Assembly (NCBI GenBank): GCA_900315705.1 | Contig: ONAB01000008.1 | Location: 1 to 64,000 of the forward strand | Source: an uncultured Bacteroidales bacterium | GTDB taxonomy: Bacteria > Bacteroidota > Bacteroidia > Bacteroidales > WCHB1-69 | Length of the DNA stretch: 64,000 nt | Direction of reading: 5' to 3' | Part shown: in pieces, positions 1 to 7,540 of the stretch | Layout: each line of letters begins with the position of its first letter | How positions within the stretch are numbered: position 1 is the first letter of the stretch | Notes under the pieces: model-generated | Told to the model about the DNA's origin: nothing | The model's input: the letters and a program-made list of their open reading frames with translations, nothing else | Databases searched by the model: none | Made by a program: the position numbers and the translations under genes

Positions 1-1
1 G

Positions 2-376
2 TATGGGATTCCATTGATACTGGCCATACAAATTGCCATTCTGATTCTGGTGTCGTGCAAGACTGAACAAGTGGTTGAAACAGCCGAGCCACTATCGGAA
101 AATCGATATGTTCCCGAGCACTCGCCGGATGTGTTCCTGATATCGTATGATGCGGAAAACGGGAAGGATCTCGTTTTGAAAGCCATCAAAAAATACAGGT
201 GTGAGATTGTTTATGATTACCATACCTTCAATGGAATGGCACTGAAGAAACCCGAGGATAAAACGTTGGAGGAGACTATGCAGTATTTCAGAAGGGTGAA
301 GGGAGTGTTGACGGTGGAGTATGACTATATCACACGCCTCGACGATCCTATCAAGCCGAAATTGGAAGAGCGATAG
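2..376 (+). CDS. Putative lipoprotein with I9-inhibitor-like fold, 5' end outside window
   Basis: The frame is open from the first base of the window, so the true start probably lies upstream; the first in-window start would be a TTG at 14. The N-terminus is a hydrophobic run ending in ILVSC, which looks like a lipobox, suggesting an exported lipoprotein. The remaining roughly 90 residues alternate short strands and helices, with 'YDYHTFNGMAL' followed by a helix and 'VKGVLTVEYDY'. This resembles the propeptide/inhibitor I9 fold of subtilisin-type proteases, but that is a by-eye inference. No protease gene lies beside it in the window. The next gene starts 36 bp downstream on the same strand. 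Confidence 0.55.
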   Translation, partial: YGIPLILAIQIAILILVSCKTEQVVETAEPLSENRYVPEHSPDVFLISYDAENGKDLVLKAIKKYRCEIVYDYHTFNGMALKKPEDKTLEETMQYFRRVKGVLTVEYDYITRLDDPIKPKLEER

Positions 377-412
377 GGCAGAGCTGCAAAAGAAAATAAA
401 ACCCCAAAAAAT

Positions 413-868
413 ATGGACGCAACCGAATATATCCAGAAATTGGGCCTCGTTCCGCATCCGGAAGGGGGCTACTACCGCCAGCTGTTTGGCAACGACGAGA
501 CGGGAGACAAATCCATCTCCACCATCTATTATATGCTGACAGCCAACGATATGTCGACATTCCATCGTCTGCACAATATGGTGGAAATCTGGTATTTCCA
601 CGCCGGAGAGCCGCTCAATATCTACGTCATTGATATAGACGGCACGCTGACCGTCCACCATCTTTCCGAACAAAACGAGATGCAAGTGGTCATCCAGCCG
701 GAGCAATGGTTCGCCGCCGACATCCCTTCCAAGCGTGGTTACTCTCTCGTAGGATGTGCCGTCGGTCCGGCTTTCCGTTTCGAGAACTTTGAATTGGCGA
801 AGAAGCACGAGTTGCTGAAACTTTACCCGCAGCACGGAGAGTTGATAGAACGAATGTGTAAGGAATAA
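413..868 (+). CDS. DUF985 (cupin_5) family protein
   Basis: A 151-residue protein beginning MDATEYIQKLGLVPHPEGGYY, the hallmark N-terminus of the DUF985/cupin_5 family: the family motif L-x-PHPEGG-Y/F is intact. The cupin core follows, with 'STIYYML', 'FHRLHNMVEIWYFHAGEPL' (metal-ligand-type His and Glu) and 'AVGPAFRFENFEL' near the C-terminus. Members are small single-domain beta-barrels, mostly of unknown function, and full length is about 140-170 residues, so this one is complete. No signal peptide, so cytosolic. It may share a transcript with the lipoprotein upstream and the membrane protein 39 bp downstream. Confidence 0.9.
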   Translation: MDATEYIQKLGLVPHPEGGYYRQLFGNDETGDKSISTIYYMLTANDMSTFHRLHNMVEIWYFHAGEPLNIYVIDIDGTLTVHHLSEQNEMQVVIQPEQWFAADIPSKRGYSLVGCAVGPAFRFENFELAKKHELLKLYPQHGELIERMCKE

Positions 869-907
869 GAAGACCGCAAGAAAAATCACAAAAAAGACAC
901 AATCTCT

Positions 908-1723
908 ATGACAGAGCAAGTCCGCACAACGCTCTTAGGAATTCTAAAACTGATTCCTTTCGCCATTGTCACAGCGATAATTGTTCTATTATGGGTGGAC
1001 GATTTCCTCTGTTTTATTATGTCATTCTTCTGCTTTTGGATTACACTGCCAGCGATTGTGCTTTCGATAGTGTTCTTTATTAAGGGGTTGCGTTGGCGGG
1101 AGAAATGGCAGCGGATAGCTGTTGTTTGGGGCGGACTTAACCTGCTGATGCTCATCCTCTACTTTCTTGTACAAGGACCCAACCAACGGTGTAATCCGGA
1201 CATAATGGCTGCACATTATGAGGAACATCACACCGAAATGGAAGCGCTTCACCGATACGTCCAATCCGCCATCGCCGACAGTTGTGAGATCACATTAGAA
1301 TTCAAAGGAAATAGAGTTGAGATGTTTCATGTGAGAGATAGTAACGGTAATTATTCATCACATTGGGACAAAGAAGCGCGTCAACAGAGAGATTCGCTTA
1401 TGGCGGTGGTGGGTTTGTCTCAAGAGGAATACAAAAACATCCGCAAACAGTTGAAAGATATGGGTTGCATAGGCATCGAATATTCACAGTCTTCCCCCGA
1501 ATGGCTGACGATATGGTTTCGACGTGTTGGATTTGGGCTCTATAGTTACTACATCCTCAACCGTCCGGCGACCGATGAAGAGAAGTCCTCAGCAATGGAA
1601 GATTGGTTGCCCATCCCATATAATGATCATTGCTTTTTCAGATATGAAGGGGGCGCCGTCGGACCAATTTCATTTCCTAAAGAAGTAAGAGAAGATTTCC
1701 TGAAGAAACACAAGCCGTGGTAA
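908..1723 (+). CDS. Uncharacterised membrane protein
   Basis: A 271-residue protein I do not recognise. Residues about 8-30, 36-58 and 72-93 are hydrophobic and look like three membrane helices, with a short Arg/Lys loop ('RWREKW') between helices 2 and 3. The C-terminal two thirds is soluble, with a helical stretch 'EEHHTEMEALHRYVQSAI' and several Trp/Tyr-rich segments; it carries no catalytic motif I can name. The C-terminal part could be periplasmic or cytoplasmic. The start is the ATG that opens the frame, 39 bp after the cupin gene on the same strand. The 166 bp after it hold the promoter and operator of the next module. Confidence 0.6.
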   Translation: MTEQVRTTLLGILKLIPFAIVTAIIVLLWVDDFLCFIMSFFCFWITLPAIVLSIVFFIKGLRWREKWQRIAVVWGGLNLLMLILYFLVQGPNQRCNPDIMAAHYEEHHTEMEALHRYVQSAIADSCEITLEFKGNRVEMFHVRDSNGNYSSHWDKEARQQRDSLMAVVGLSQEEYKNIRKQLKDMGCIGIEYSQSSPEWLTIWFRRVGFGLYSYYILNRPATDEEKSSAMEDWLPIPYNDHCFFRYEGGAVGPISFPKEVREDFLKKHKPW

Positions 1724-1831
1724 TTTTTTTCCATTGTATAGTGCTCATTGCACTGCGTGCGTGTCGCCTCTCAGAGACTATGCGCCACACAATCTATAAA
1801 CAGTTCACAAGACAAAAAAAATTTGATTATT

Positions 1832-1851
1832 TGTCAACCAATCCGTTGACA
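1832..1851. promoter_or_regulatory. Perfect inverted repeat, probable operator of the toxin-antitoxin module
   Basis: TGTCAAC and GTTGACA form a perfect 7-bp inverted repeat with a 6-bp spacer. It ends 8 bp upstream of the TAnnTTTG promoter element of the XRE antitoxin gene. That position suits autorepression by the antitoxin; the binding itself is inference. Confidence 0.55.
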
Positions 1852-1859
1852 TTTTTTTG

Positions 1860-1867
1860 TATTTTTG
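1860..1867 (+). promoter_or_regulatory. Bacteroidota -7 promoter element (TATTTTTG)
   Basis: It matches TAnnTTTG and lies 22 bp upstream of the ATG at 1890. It directly follows the inverted repeat at 1832-1851. Confidence 0.65.
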
Positions 1868-1889
1868 TGCGGTCGTTTTTCGATGAATT

Positions 1890-2447
1890 ATGAAAGAGCG
1901 TTTAGGGCAATATATCAACAAGCTGATGGTGCGGGACCATTACAATCAATCCGCACTGGCGAGGGAATTAGGCATTTCCCGCCAGATGTTGAGCAACATT
2001 GTGCTTGACCAAAAGGAGGTGTCGCTTCCGCTTTCACTGAAGATTGAATCGCTGTTTTCGCTTCCCGAAGGCACTATCCTGAGAATCCAGAATGATTACA
2101 AAATTCATCAATACAAAGAACAACTCCGTAAGGATTTGTTTGAGAAACTCATGCAAGCACACGCTTTTTGGTCATACAGTGAGGTGACTCTGAAAACACT
2201 TCCTGACGAATTGCTGATTGAGAAGGTTTTTGTACATCTCGACATGGCCGACATTGACAAACTGTTCGAACTGTATCCAAAGAAATTCGTTCAAAGGGTT
2301 TGGCGAGAAAACATGGCCGTTCAAGGGGAATATCTCTTTGACCTGAACGTGATGATTGCGCTTTACATTTTCCATATCCGGAAACCCGAAGCATATCTCC
2401 ATCGTCAGGAGACGTTACATCTAAATAAAATAACTCGTTATGCATAA
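1890..2447 (+). CDS. XRE-type antitoxin with DUF6922-like C-terminal domain
   Basis: A 185-residue protein with a Cro/C1 helix-turn-helix at about residues 15-62 ('QSALARELGISRQMLSNIV'). A second domain at about 85-165 has the pattern 'HAFWSYSEVTLKTLPDELLIEKV' then 'DMADIDKLFELYPKKFVQRVWRE', which resembles DUF6922, a small domain I associate with genes next to AbiEii-type nucleotidyltransferases in Bacteroidota. The next gene starts inside this one (8-bp overlap), so the two are translationally coupled in the usual antitoxin-then-toxin order. The HTH probably represses its own promoter through the inverted repeat at 1832-1851. The canonical AbiEi antitoxin is a winged-helix protein, so this partner differs. 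The DUF6922 assignment is by eye. Confidence 0.75.
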   Translation: MKERLGQYINKLMVRDHYNQSALARELGISRQMLSNIVLDQKEVSLPLSLKIESLFSLPEGTILRIQNDYKIHQYKEQLRKDLFEKLMQAHAFWSYSEVTLKTLPDELLIEKVFVHLDMADIDKLFELYPKKFVQRVWRENMAVQGEYLFDLNVMIALYIFHIRKPEAYLHRQETLHLNKITRYA

Positions 2448-3225
2448 AGGAATTACCCCAAATATTGAAGCCATTATTGATGATGTGGCACAATTGGATT
2501 GCATTAAGCCTTACACGCTTTGTGGCGGCACGGCTTTGGCCTTACAGCTTGGCCACCGGATGAGCGAAGACTTGGACTTTATGATGTGGAGAATCTCCAA
2601 AAACGAAAAACCCGAAGTGGATTGGCCGACTATAGAAAAGGAGATACAGGGGAAAATCGGAGAAATAGAGCACCGCGACATTCTCGGATTCGACCAGGTC
2701 GCCTTTGTGGTAAGAGGAGTGAAACTTTCTTTTTTCGTCAGCGACAACCTATCTCCCATCAGCGAAAAAGTTCCGTACAAAGGCAATATTTTTATGGCCG
2801 ATGTACCCGCTATTTTGGCGATGAAAATGGAAGTAATGCTCCGCCGGCTCAAATACAGAGACTATTACGACATCTACTCCATCGTCAAAGCCGGATATTC
2901 TTTACAGGAGGGGATGGATGCTGCCATCAAGTATTCTGGTCACAGACTCTCTACAAAATCCTTAATGATTATGCTTTCAAGCAGCAGAATTCCTGTAGAT
3001 GCGAACTTTGCGCAAATGAGCCCGGTGTATGATGTCACCATTGAGACGATGCGGGATTTTCTTGTGAAGCATTTGAATGGATTAATTATGCCCACCCTCA
3101 CCATCCGACATAAACGACACTGGTTCGAGCCGAAGTTGCCGCCGATTTACAAGATTCTGTCGGATGCGTTTTTTGCCATCTGGCTGGTGCTGTTAGAGTT
3201 GCAGAAACGCTTGGTGGAAAATTAG
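2440..3225 (+). CDS. AbiEii/AbiGii-type nucleotidyltransferase toxin
   Basis: A 261-residue protein of the MNT-like nucleotidyltransferase fold. The N-terminal signature is 'CGGTALALQLGHRMSEDLDFM' (about residues 28-48), combining the GG-T/S motif with the metal-binding D-x-D. The downstream helix 'KMEVMLRRLKYRDYYDIYSI' (about 128-147) carries the conserved Lys, Arg and RD-YD residues of AbiEii toxins. In the family, such enzymes transfer nucleotides to tRNA or other targets and halt growth until the antitoxin acts. The C-terminus is longer and more hydrophobic ('FFAIWLVLLEL') than I would expect. The coding end runs into a heptamer repeat array; the stop codon TAG is inside its first unit. 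Confidence 0.85.
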   Translation: MHKGITPNIEAIIDDVAQLDCIKPYTLCGGTALALQLGHRMSEDLDFMMWRISKNEKPEVDWPTIEKEIQGKIGEIEHRDILGFDQVAFVVRGVKLSFFVSDNLSPISEKVPYKGNIFMADVPAILAMKMEVMLRRLKYRDYYDIYSIVKAGYSLQEGMDAAIKYSGHRLSTKSLMIMLSSSRIPVDANFAQMSPVYDVTIETMRDFLVKHLNGLIMPTLTIRHKRHWFEPKLPPIYKILSDAFFAIWLVLLELQKRLVEN

Positions 3226-3256
3226 AATTAAGAATGAAGAATTAAGAATTAAGAAT
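3222..3256. repeat. Heptamer array 1 (TAAGAAT family, 5 units)
   Basis: Five in-phase 7-bp units: TTAGAAT, TAAGAAT, GAAGAAT, TAAGAAT, TAAGAAT. The array starts at the toxin stop codon and ends 1 bp before the ATG of the next gene, so it is the whole intergenic leader of the VanX-like gene. Confidence 0.8.
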
Positions 3257-3257
3257 T

Positions 3258-4031
3258 ATGAAAAATTGTAAGAGATTGATTTTGAGTATTTTGTTTTTGA
3301 TGTGTATGGGTTGGTTGCCGTTGGTGAACGGGCAGGAGTTGAAGGAGGCCGTTTTGCCTGAGAAGGATGCCAGCCAGTTTGTGAACATCACCGACGTGGT
3401 GCCGGACGTGATTCTGGAAATCCGCTATTTCGGGACCTATAACTTTGTGGGCAAGCGTATTGCCGGTTATCTGCAGCCCACCGCTTTGTTGACGAAACGT
3501 GCCGCCGACAGTCTGAGGGCCGTCAGCGACGATGTGATGAAGATGGGCTACCGGCTGAAAATTTACGACGCCTACCGTCCGCAGATGGCTGTCGATCACT
3601 TTGTGCGCTGGGCCTCCGACATCCCTGATACACTGATGCGGCGGTACTTCTATCCGGAAGTGGATAAGAGCCTGCTGTTCGTGCAAGACTACATCGCGGC
3701 GAAGAGCGGCCACACCCGCGGCTCCACTGTCGATCTCACCCTCTTCGATATGACCACCGAGAAGGAGGTCGATATGGGCGGCACTTTCGACTGGTTTGGC
3801 GTGGAGAGCCATCCTGACTTTGGCGGCAACCCCGAGACGGGGAAGTACACGGGGAAAGCCTCTCCGGCGGGCCGTACCATCACGGAAGAGCAGTTCCGCA
3901 ACCGTATGATCTTGCGGGCGGCGATGATGCGCCACGGCTTCAAGCCCATCGACAGCGAGTGGTGGCACTTCACCCTCAAGGACGAACCTTTCCCCAGCAC
4001 CTACTTTGAGTTCCCCGTGAAGGAACTGTAA
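3258..4031 (+). CDS. Secreted D-Ala-D-Ala dipeptidase, VanX-type (M15D)
   Basis: A 257-residue peptidase with an N-terminal signal peptide (residues 1-25, ending 'PLVNG-Q'). Zinc-peptidase motifs are intact: 'SGHTRGSTVDLTL' with His152 and Asp159, and 'EWWHFTL' with Glu234 and His237; Arg107 in 'DAYRPQ' matches the substrate arginine. VanX-type enzymes split the free dipeptide D-Ala-D-Ala; outside resistance clusters they are thought to recycle or scavenge wall dipeptide, and the signal peptide places this one in the periplasm or outer membrane. There is no vanHA or vanRS nearby, so a glycopeptide-resistance role is not indicated. The last 222 residues are nearly identical to the C-terminal domain of the fusion gene at 8800-10527. 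The stop overlaps the next ATG (TAATG). Confidence 0.9.
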   Translation: MKNCKRLILSILFLMCMGWLPLVNGQELKEAVLPEKDASQFVNITDVVPDVILEIRYFGTYNFVGKRIAGYLQPTALLTKRAADSLRAVSDDVMKMGYRLKIYDAYRPQMAVDHFVRWASDIPDTLMRRYFYPEVDKSLLFVQDYIAAKSGHTRGSTVDLTLFDMTTEKEVDMGGTFDWFGVESHPDFGGNPETGKYTGKASPAGRTITEEQFRNRMILRAAMMRHGFKPIDSEWWHFTLKDEPFPSTYFEFPVKEL

Positions 4032-5692
4032 TGGTTATGCACTATCACCGACATACACATCTGGCTTTTTTCGTCGCCGCTGCATTGCTTCTGCTGGCGG
4101 CCTGCTCCAAGCAGCCAGAACAACAATTCTCGGTGGTTCAGGACACGCTCCACATTAACGCGCCAGATTATTTCACTCCATACACCAGAATTGAGTTGGA
4201 TAGGTTTGTCCCATATCAAGACTGGTATTTCTGCATTTTTGAGGAAAATGATATCTACGAACCTTGGAGAGAACAATGCGTCTTTTTGGCCCTTTCCAAA
4301 GACGGGAAAACCATACAGAAGGTAGATTGCCCGGAAGAAATCAGAAATCATTTCTATGGTGATCTGTATGTGCGGCAAGACACGCTTTTCCTTTATATCT
4401 ATTACGCTCCCCTTGAACCACGTTATTACTTTTTTGATCTGAAACAATGGAAATGGAAACCTGCCAAGGGTGAATCCAATCTCCTTTATGAAGATGATAT
4501 TTATCAAATTGTTGCCGTGAATCTGGGCGAATGGGGCCGTTACACCTGGTTTATAGATAAACAGCGCAATAATGACGAATTGCCCCAAAAAACATACTGC
4601 CAATATGTTAGGCCTTATGTGGTATCCGAAAGGATAATCCGTTTGGACAGCATCTACTACTTTGTGCATCCGTATGGCATTTACACCACTTCTGTCAAGG
4701 GCCCTAAAGGTGTGCTTTGCGACGACTCCACCTCTTATCGGATTGGGGAGGCAAGGGACTATCGGTTTATCGGCAAATTGTTTTATTGTCCTATATTCAA
4801 TGAAACAGGCACCAAAGTGGATTCATTTCCCTCATATTTCCATTTTACTGGTAAAAAGGTTGTTGGAAACGATTTTTGGAAGGAGGGTGCGGTGACAAAA
4901 TATGATTCGATAACGCAATATGACACCGTTATCAATCAGGCATTCCTTTGCAACAATCAACTTTACTGTATTGTAACTACGCCAAAGAGCACTTTTCTTT
5001 CACAAATCAGGGATGGGAAGATGATTTCTGAATTGGATTTGGGCGAACGATATGACTTTTTCCGTCATCGAGGGTCGTTCCGTAGTGTGAATCTGGCCGA
5101 TAACAAATGTTTTCTCCAATTTGAAGAAGATTTTTCCACGTATGGCCTGATGGATGTGGAGGATCGAACAATCCGTATCCGCCATTTGGTTATCCACCAA
5201 GACACGTTGCCCTTTGTGGGGACGGACAATGTAAAACCGTTGTTGGAGTTTCTGTTGATGCGCTTGGGTAATCTGTCCTTGGATGAATTGCGCCGCTATG
5301 AAACACAATTAGGCGGAATATGCTATCAGAAATATCGCTACACCAACGGTTATTTTTCGGATGATTATCAAGATAAAGACCAATATTTCATTCCGACATT
5401 TTACAAAAGAGTCAATGGCCAGCAGACTTTTGTCACCGAATATTGTGTCTTTATGTCCGACTCAATGGTCAAAAAGGTCTTTATGGAATGGGTGAAGACG
5501 AATTTCTTCAACTCTCACCTGTATGGATATGAAATTTGTGACAACTTAGCTGCCAAATGTGAGGAAGTTTCCGGAATCGTTACTCAGATTACCGGCACAA
5601 AACCCAAACGGGAAAAGAATTACTTGAAATGGACTTCCAGGGGCCTTACTATCAAGCTGTACGAAAAGGATGGCCGTGTGGTGATCTATTGA
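4031..5692 (+). CDS. Uncharacterised lipoprotein, tandem paralogue A
   Basis: A 553-residue protein with a signal peptide and lipobox (LLLLAAC, Cys at about residue 25), so a predicted lipoprotein. The rest shows repeated beta-rich blocks of about 50-80 residues with motifs such as 'YYFFDLKQWKW', 'DTLFLYIYYA' and 'FLCNNQLYCIV', hinting at a beta-propeller-like fold; no domain name comes to mind. It overlaps the upstream peptidase stop as TAATG. The paralogue at 5803-7401 aligns from the second ATG at 4037, and the first 27 bases from that ATG are identical in both genes, so 4037 is an alternative start. Function unknown; its position suggests linkage to the wall peptidases around it. Confidence 0.75.
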   Translation: MVMHYHRHTHLAFFVAAALLLLAACSKQPEQQFSVVQDTLHINAPDYFTPYTRIELDRFVPYQDWYFCIFEENDIYEPWREQCVFLALSKDGKTIQKVDCPEEIRNHFYGDLYVRQDTLFLYIYYAPLEPRYYFFDLKQWKWKPAKGESNLLYEDDIYQIVAVNLGEWGRYTWFIDKQRNNDELPQKTYCQYVRPYVVSERIIRLDSIYYFVHPYGIYTTSVKGPKGVLCDDSTSYRIGEARDYRFIGKLFYCPIFNETGTKVDSFPSYFHFTGKKVVGNDFWKEGAVTKYDSITQYDTVINQAFLCNNQLYCIVTTPKSTFLSQIRDGKMISELDLGERYDFFRHRGSFRSVNLADNKCFLQFEEDFSTYGLMDVEDRTIRIRHLVIHQDTLPFVGTDNVKPLLEFLLMRLGNLSLDELRRYETQLGGICYQKYRYTNGYFSDDYQDKDQYFIPTFYKRVNGQQTFVTEYCVFMSDSMVKKVFMEWVKTNFFNSHLYGYEICDNLAAKCEEVSGIVTQITGTKPKREKNYLKWTSRGLTIKLYEKDGRVVIY

Positions 5693-5774
5693 GTTTTGTC
5701 TCCCGCAGAAGGCGCAGATTGACGCAGAAATTATTAGGCGCATATACGCACAACACGCGGAGATAAAAAAATCG
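5681..5774. repeat. Direct repeat copy 1, 3' flank of paralogue A
   Basis: From the last codons (gtgatctattgag) onward the sequence runs through 'gcagaaggcgcagattgacgcagaaa' to 'acgcggagataaa'. The same blocks, diverged, follow paralogue B at 7390-7462. The motif CGCAGA recurs at 9-10 bp spacing. It marks the end of a duplicated unit. Confidence 0.65.
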
Positions 5775-5802
5775 TATTTTCGCACCTGCAAAAAATACCG
5801 CT

Positions 5803-7401
5803 ATGCACTATCACCGACATACACATCTGATCATGATTTTCGCGGCTGCATTGTTGCTGTTGGTGGCACGGTCTGTGCGAGCGCAACAGCGGTTTGTGGT
5901 AAAATATGATACGGTGTCTCTAAATGGTATTTCCCCTGCAAGTGGTTTATCCGTGTCGTGTTCCTTAGGACAAATCCGGAAATATCGCGACTACTATTTC
6001 GGCATTTATACTGAACAAAAAAGATTTGGACTCTCGGAGAAAACACTGCTGGCCATTTCTATACGGGATGGGATTTCAAGGCCGATTGAGTATCCTGAAG
6101 ATATAGAAGATAATTGGAGCTACGGCTTGTTCGTACGGAATGACGTTTTGTATCTTGGATCCTCTTCCGATAACAAAAGCTATTGTTTCGATTATGATAA
6201 TTGGCAATGGCGTAGGGCTCCGTATGTTTCAGTTTATTGGTATGAAGATGAAAACTATTATGTAGTTCCTCGTTATAAAGGCGGCAGCGATATGCTTTTT
6301 GTAGAAAAAAACACCACTTGGTATCCGGAAACGAAAAACGGATGGTTGCAGATGGAACCTGTCAACCGGCCCTATTTGAATCATTTTGGGCGGAGTAGGA
6401 TCATAAAAGGTGCCAGCCAATACTATTTCATCCGGAATAATGGCAGAATTGACAGTCTGCCCCTTAATCGGCCGGGGGAGATTGGCTATATGGATGTTTT
6501 AGGCGATGTCTTCGGTTGTGAAACTAAGAACTCCTTTAGCCCCAGGGAAAAATGGGTGTTTGAAAGCGATATGGATCTTTCGTTAAGGCGTTTATATTAT
6601 TCGTATGGTTCCTGCCGTATTGGCTATCGGGAACCCATACAAGATTATATATGCCGTACTGCTTTTTGCGTCAACAATCAACTGTATCTTGTTGTCAGTG
6701 GGCGGGATAAAACCTTTATCGCCCAAATGGTCAATGGTGAAATTCGGGAAATAGAGCCGCTGATATTTGGATTTCGCCATTTCAGGGATTTGAGTGGGGA
6801 ATGGTTTTTTAATTCGGCGCCGAATTCTTGCCACCTTGAATTTACAGAAGAGCACAGCACGGTTTCCGTTGACGTGGAAGACACAAATGTCTATATCCGC
6901 TATTTCACTTTTGATTGTCATCCGGATTCGCTGCCGATTGCTTCGGAAAAATCCACAGAGCATATCCTAGACTTCTTATTAAAAAACCTGCCTGATATCC
7001 CGTTATCAAATGTGGACAGCTGCGAGCGGAATTGGGGAGGATTAGGGCTTAGTCGTTTTTCCTCTCTTAATAACGGATTTTTTCCAGCACGATATCAAAA
7101 TCCGAACAAATATGGGAAACTGTCCTATTACAAGTTTTACAATGATGGATGGAGAAGTGAATTCGAATATTGTGTGCAAAAACGGGATTCAATGGTTAAA
7201 GCTGTGTTTATAGATTGGTTTCCAGCCAAATATGAATATAGGACTTGGGGCATGGAAAGTTCTGCCAAGTGCAAGGAAGTCAAGGATATTGTCTCCCGCA
7301 TCACGTGTGTACAACCCCAGCAGGAAAAGTTTTTTTTGAAATGGGAATATAACAATCTTGTTATTGAACTGTATGACAATACTCGTATGGTGATCTATTG
7401 A
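5803..7401 (+). CDS. Uncharacterised secreted protein, tandem paralogue B
   Basis: A 532-residue paralogue of the protein encoded at 4031-5692. They share the first nine residues (MHYHRHTHL), the block 'AFCVNNQLYLVVSG' matching 'AFLCNNQLYCIVTT', the 'EFEYCVQKRDSMVKAVF' segment matching 'TEYCVFMSDSMVKKVF', and the last residues ('VVIY' versus 'MVIY'). The lipobox cysteine is lost: LAACS has become VARSV, and the sequence now ends in a signal-peptidase-I-like 'VRA-QQ'. This copy is therefore probably secreted and not lipid-anchored. A weak promoter-like TATTTTCG lies near 5779. Function unknown. Confidence 0.75.
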   Translation: MHYHRHTHLIMIFAAALLLLVARSVRAQQRFVVKYDTVSLNGISPASGLSVSCSLGQIRKYRDYYFGIYTEQKRFGLSEKTLLAISIRDGISRPIEYPEDIEDNWSYGLFVRNDVLYLGSSSDNKSYCFDYDNWQWRRAPYVSVYWYEDENYYVVPRYKGGSDMLFVEKNTTWYPETKNGWLQMEPVNRPYLNHFGRSRIIKGASQYYFIRNNGRIDSLPLNRPGEIGYMDVLGDVFGCETKNSFSPREKWVFESDMDLSLRRLYYSYGSCRIGYREPIQDYICRTAFCVNNQLYLVVSGRDKTFIAQMVNGEIREIEPLIFGFRHFRDLSGEWFFNSAPNSCHLEFTEEHSTVSVDVEDTNVYIRYFTFDCHPDSLPIASEKSTEHILDFLLKNLPDIPLSNVDSCERNWGGLGLSRFSSLNNGFFPARYQNPNKYGKLSYYKFYNDGWRSEFEYCVQKRDSMVKAVFIDWFPAKYEYRTWGMESSAKCKEVKDIVSRITCVQPQQEKFFLKWEYNNLVIELYDNTRMVIY

Positions 7402-7462
7402 GTTTTGACTCCTGCAGAACGCGCAGATTGGTGCAGAAAAAATACGCGGAGATAAAGAATCG
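7390..7462. repeat. Direct repeat copy 2, 3' flank of paralogue B
   Basis: Diverged copy of 5681-5774: same stop region, then 'gcagaacgcgcagattggtgcagaaa' and 'acgcggagataaag'. It is shorter because about 20 bp in the middle are missing. Confidence 0.65.
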
Positions 7463-7474
7463 AAATATTTATGC

Positions 7475-7513
7475 TACTAGCATAATGTTATTAGCATAAT
7501 TTTTTTATTTTTG
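7475..7513 (+). promoter_or_regulatory. Tandem 14-bp repeat abutting a -7 element
   Basis: TACTAGCATAATGT (7475-7488) is followed directly by TATTAGCATAATTT (7489-7502), then by TATTTTTG at 7506-7513, 28 bp before the ATPase ATG. The first copy also sits in a palindrome, ATGCTA-c-TAGCAT (7471-7483). Paired sites touching the promoter look like an operator. The regulator is unknown. Confidence 0.55.
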
Positions 7514-7540
7514 CCGCGTTATTAAAATAGTGTACTGTAA

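Noticed and set aside
1741-1800. Possible structured RNA (GTGTCGC ... GCGCCACAC)
   Set aside because: Pairing is short and imperfect, with no promoter or terminator signal.
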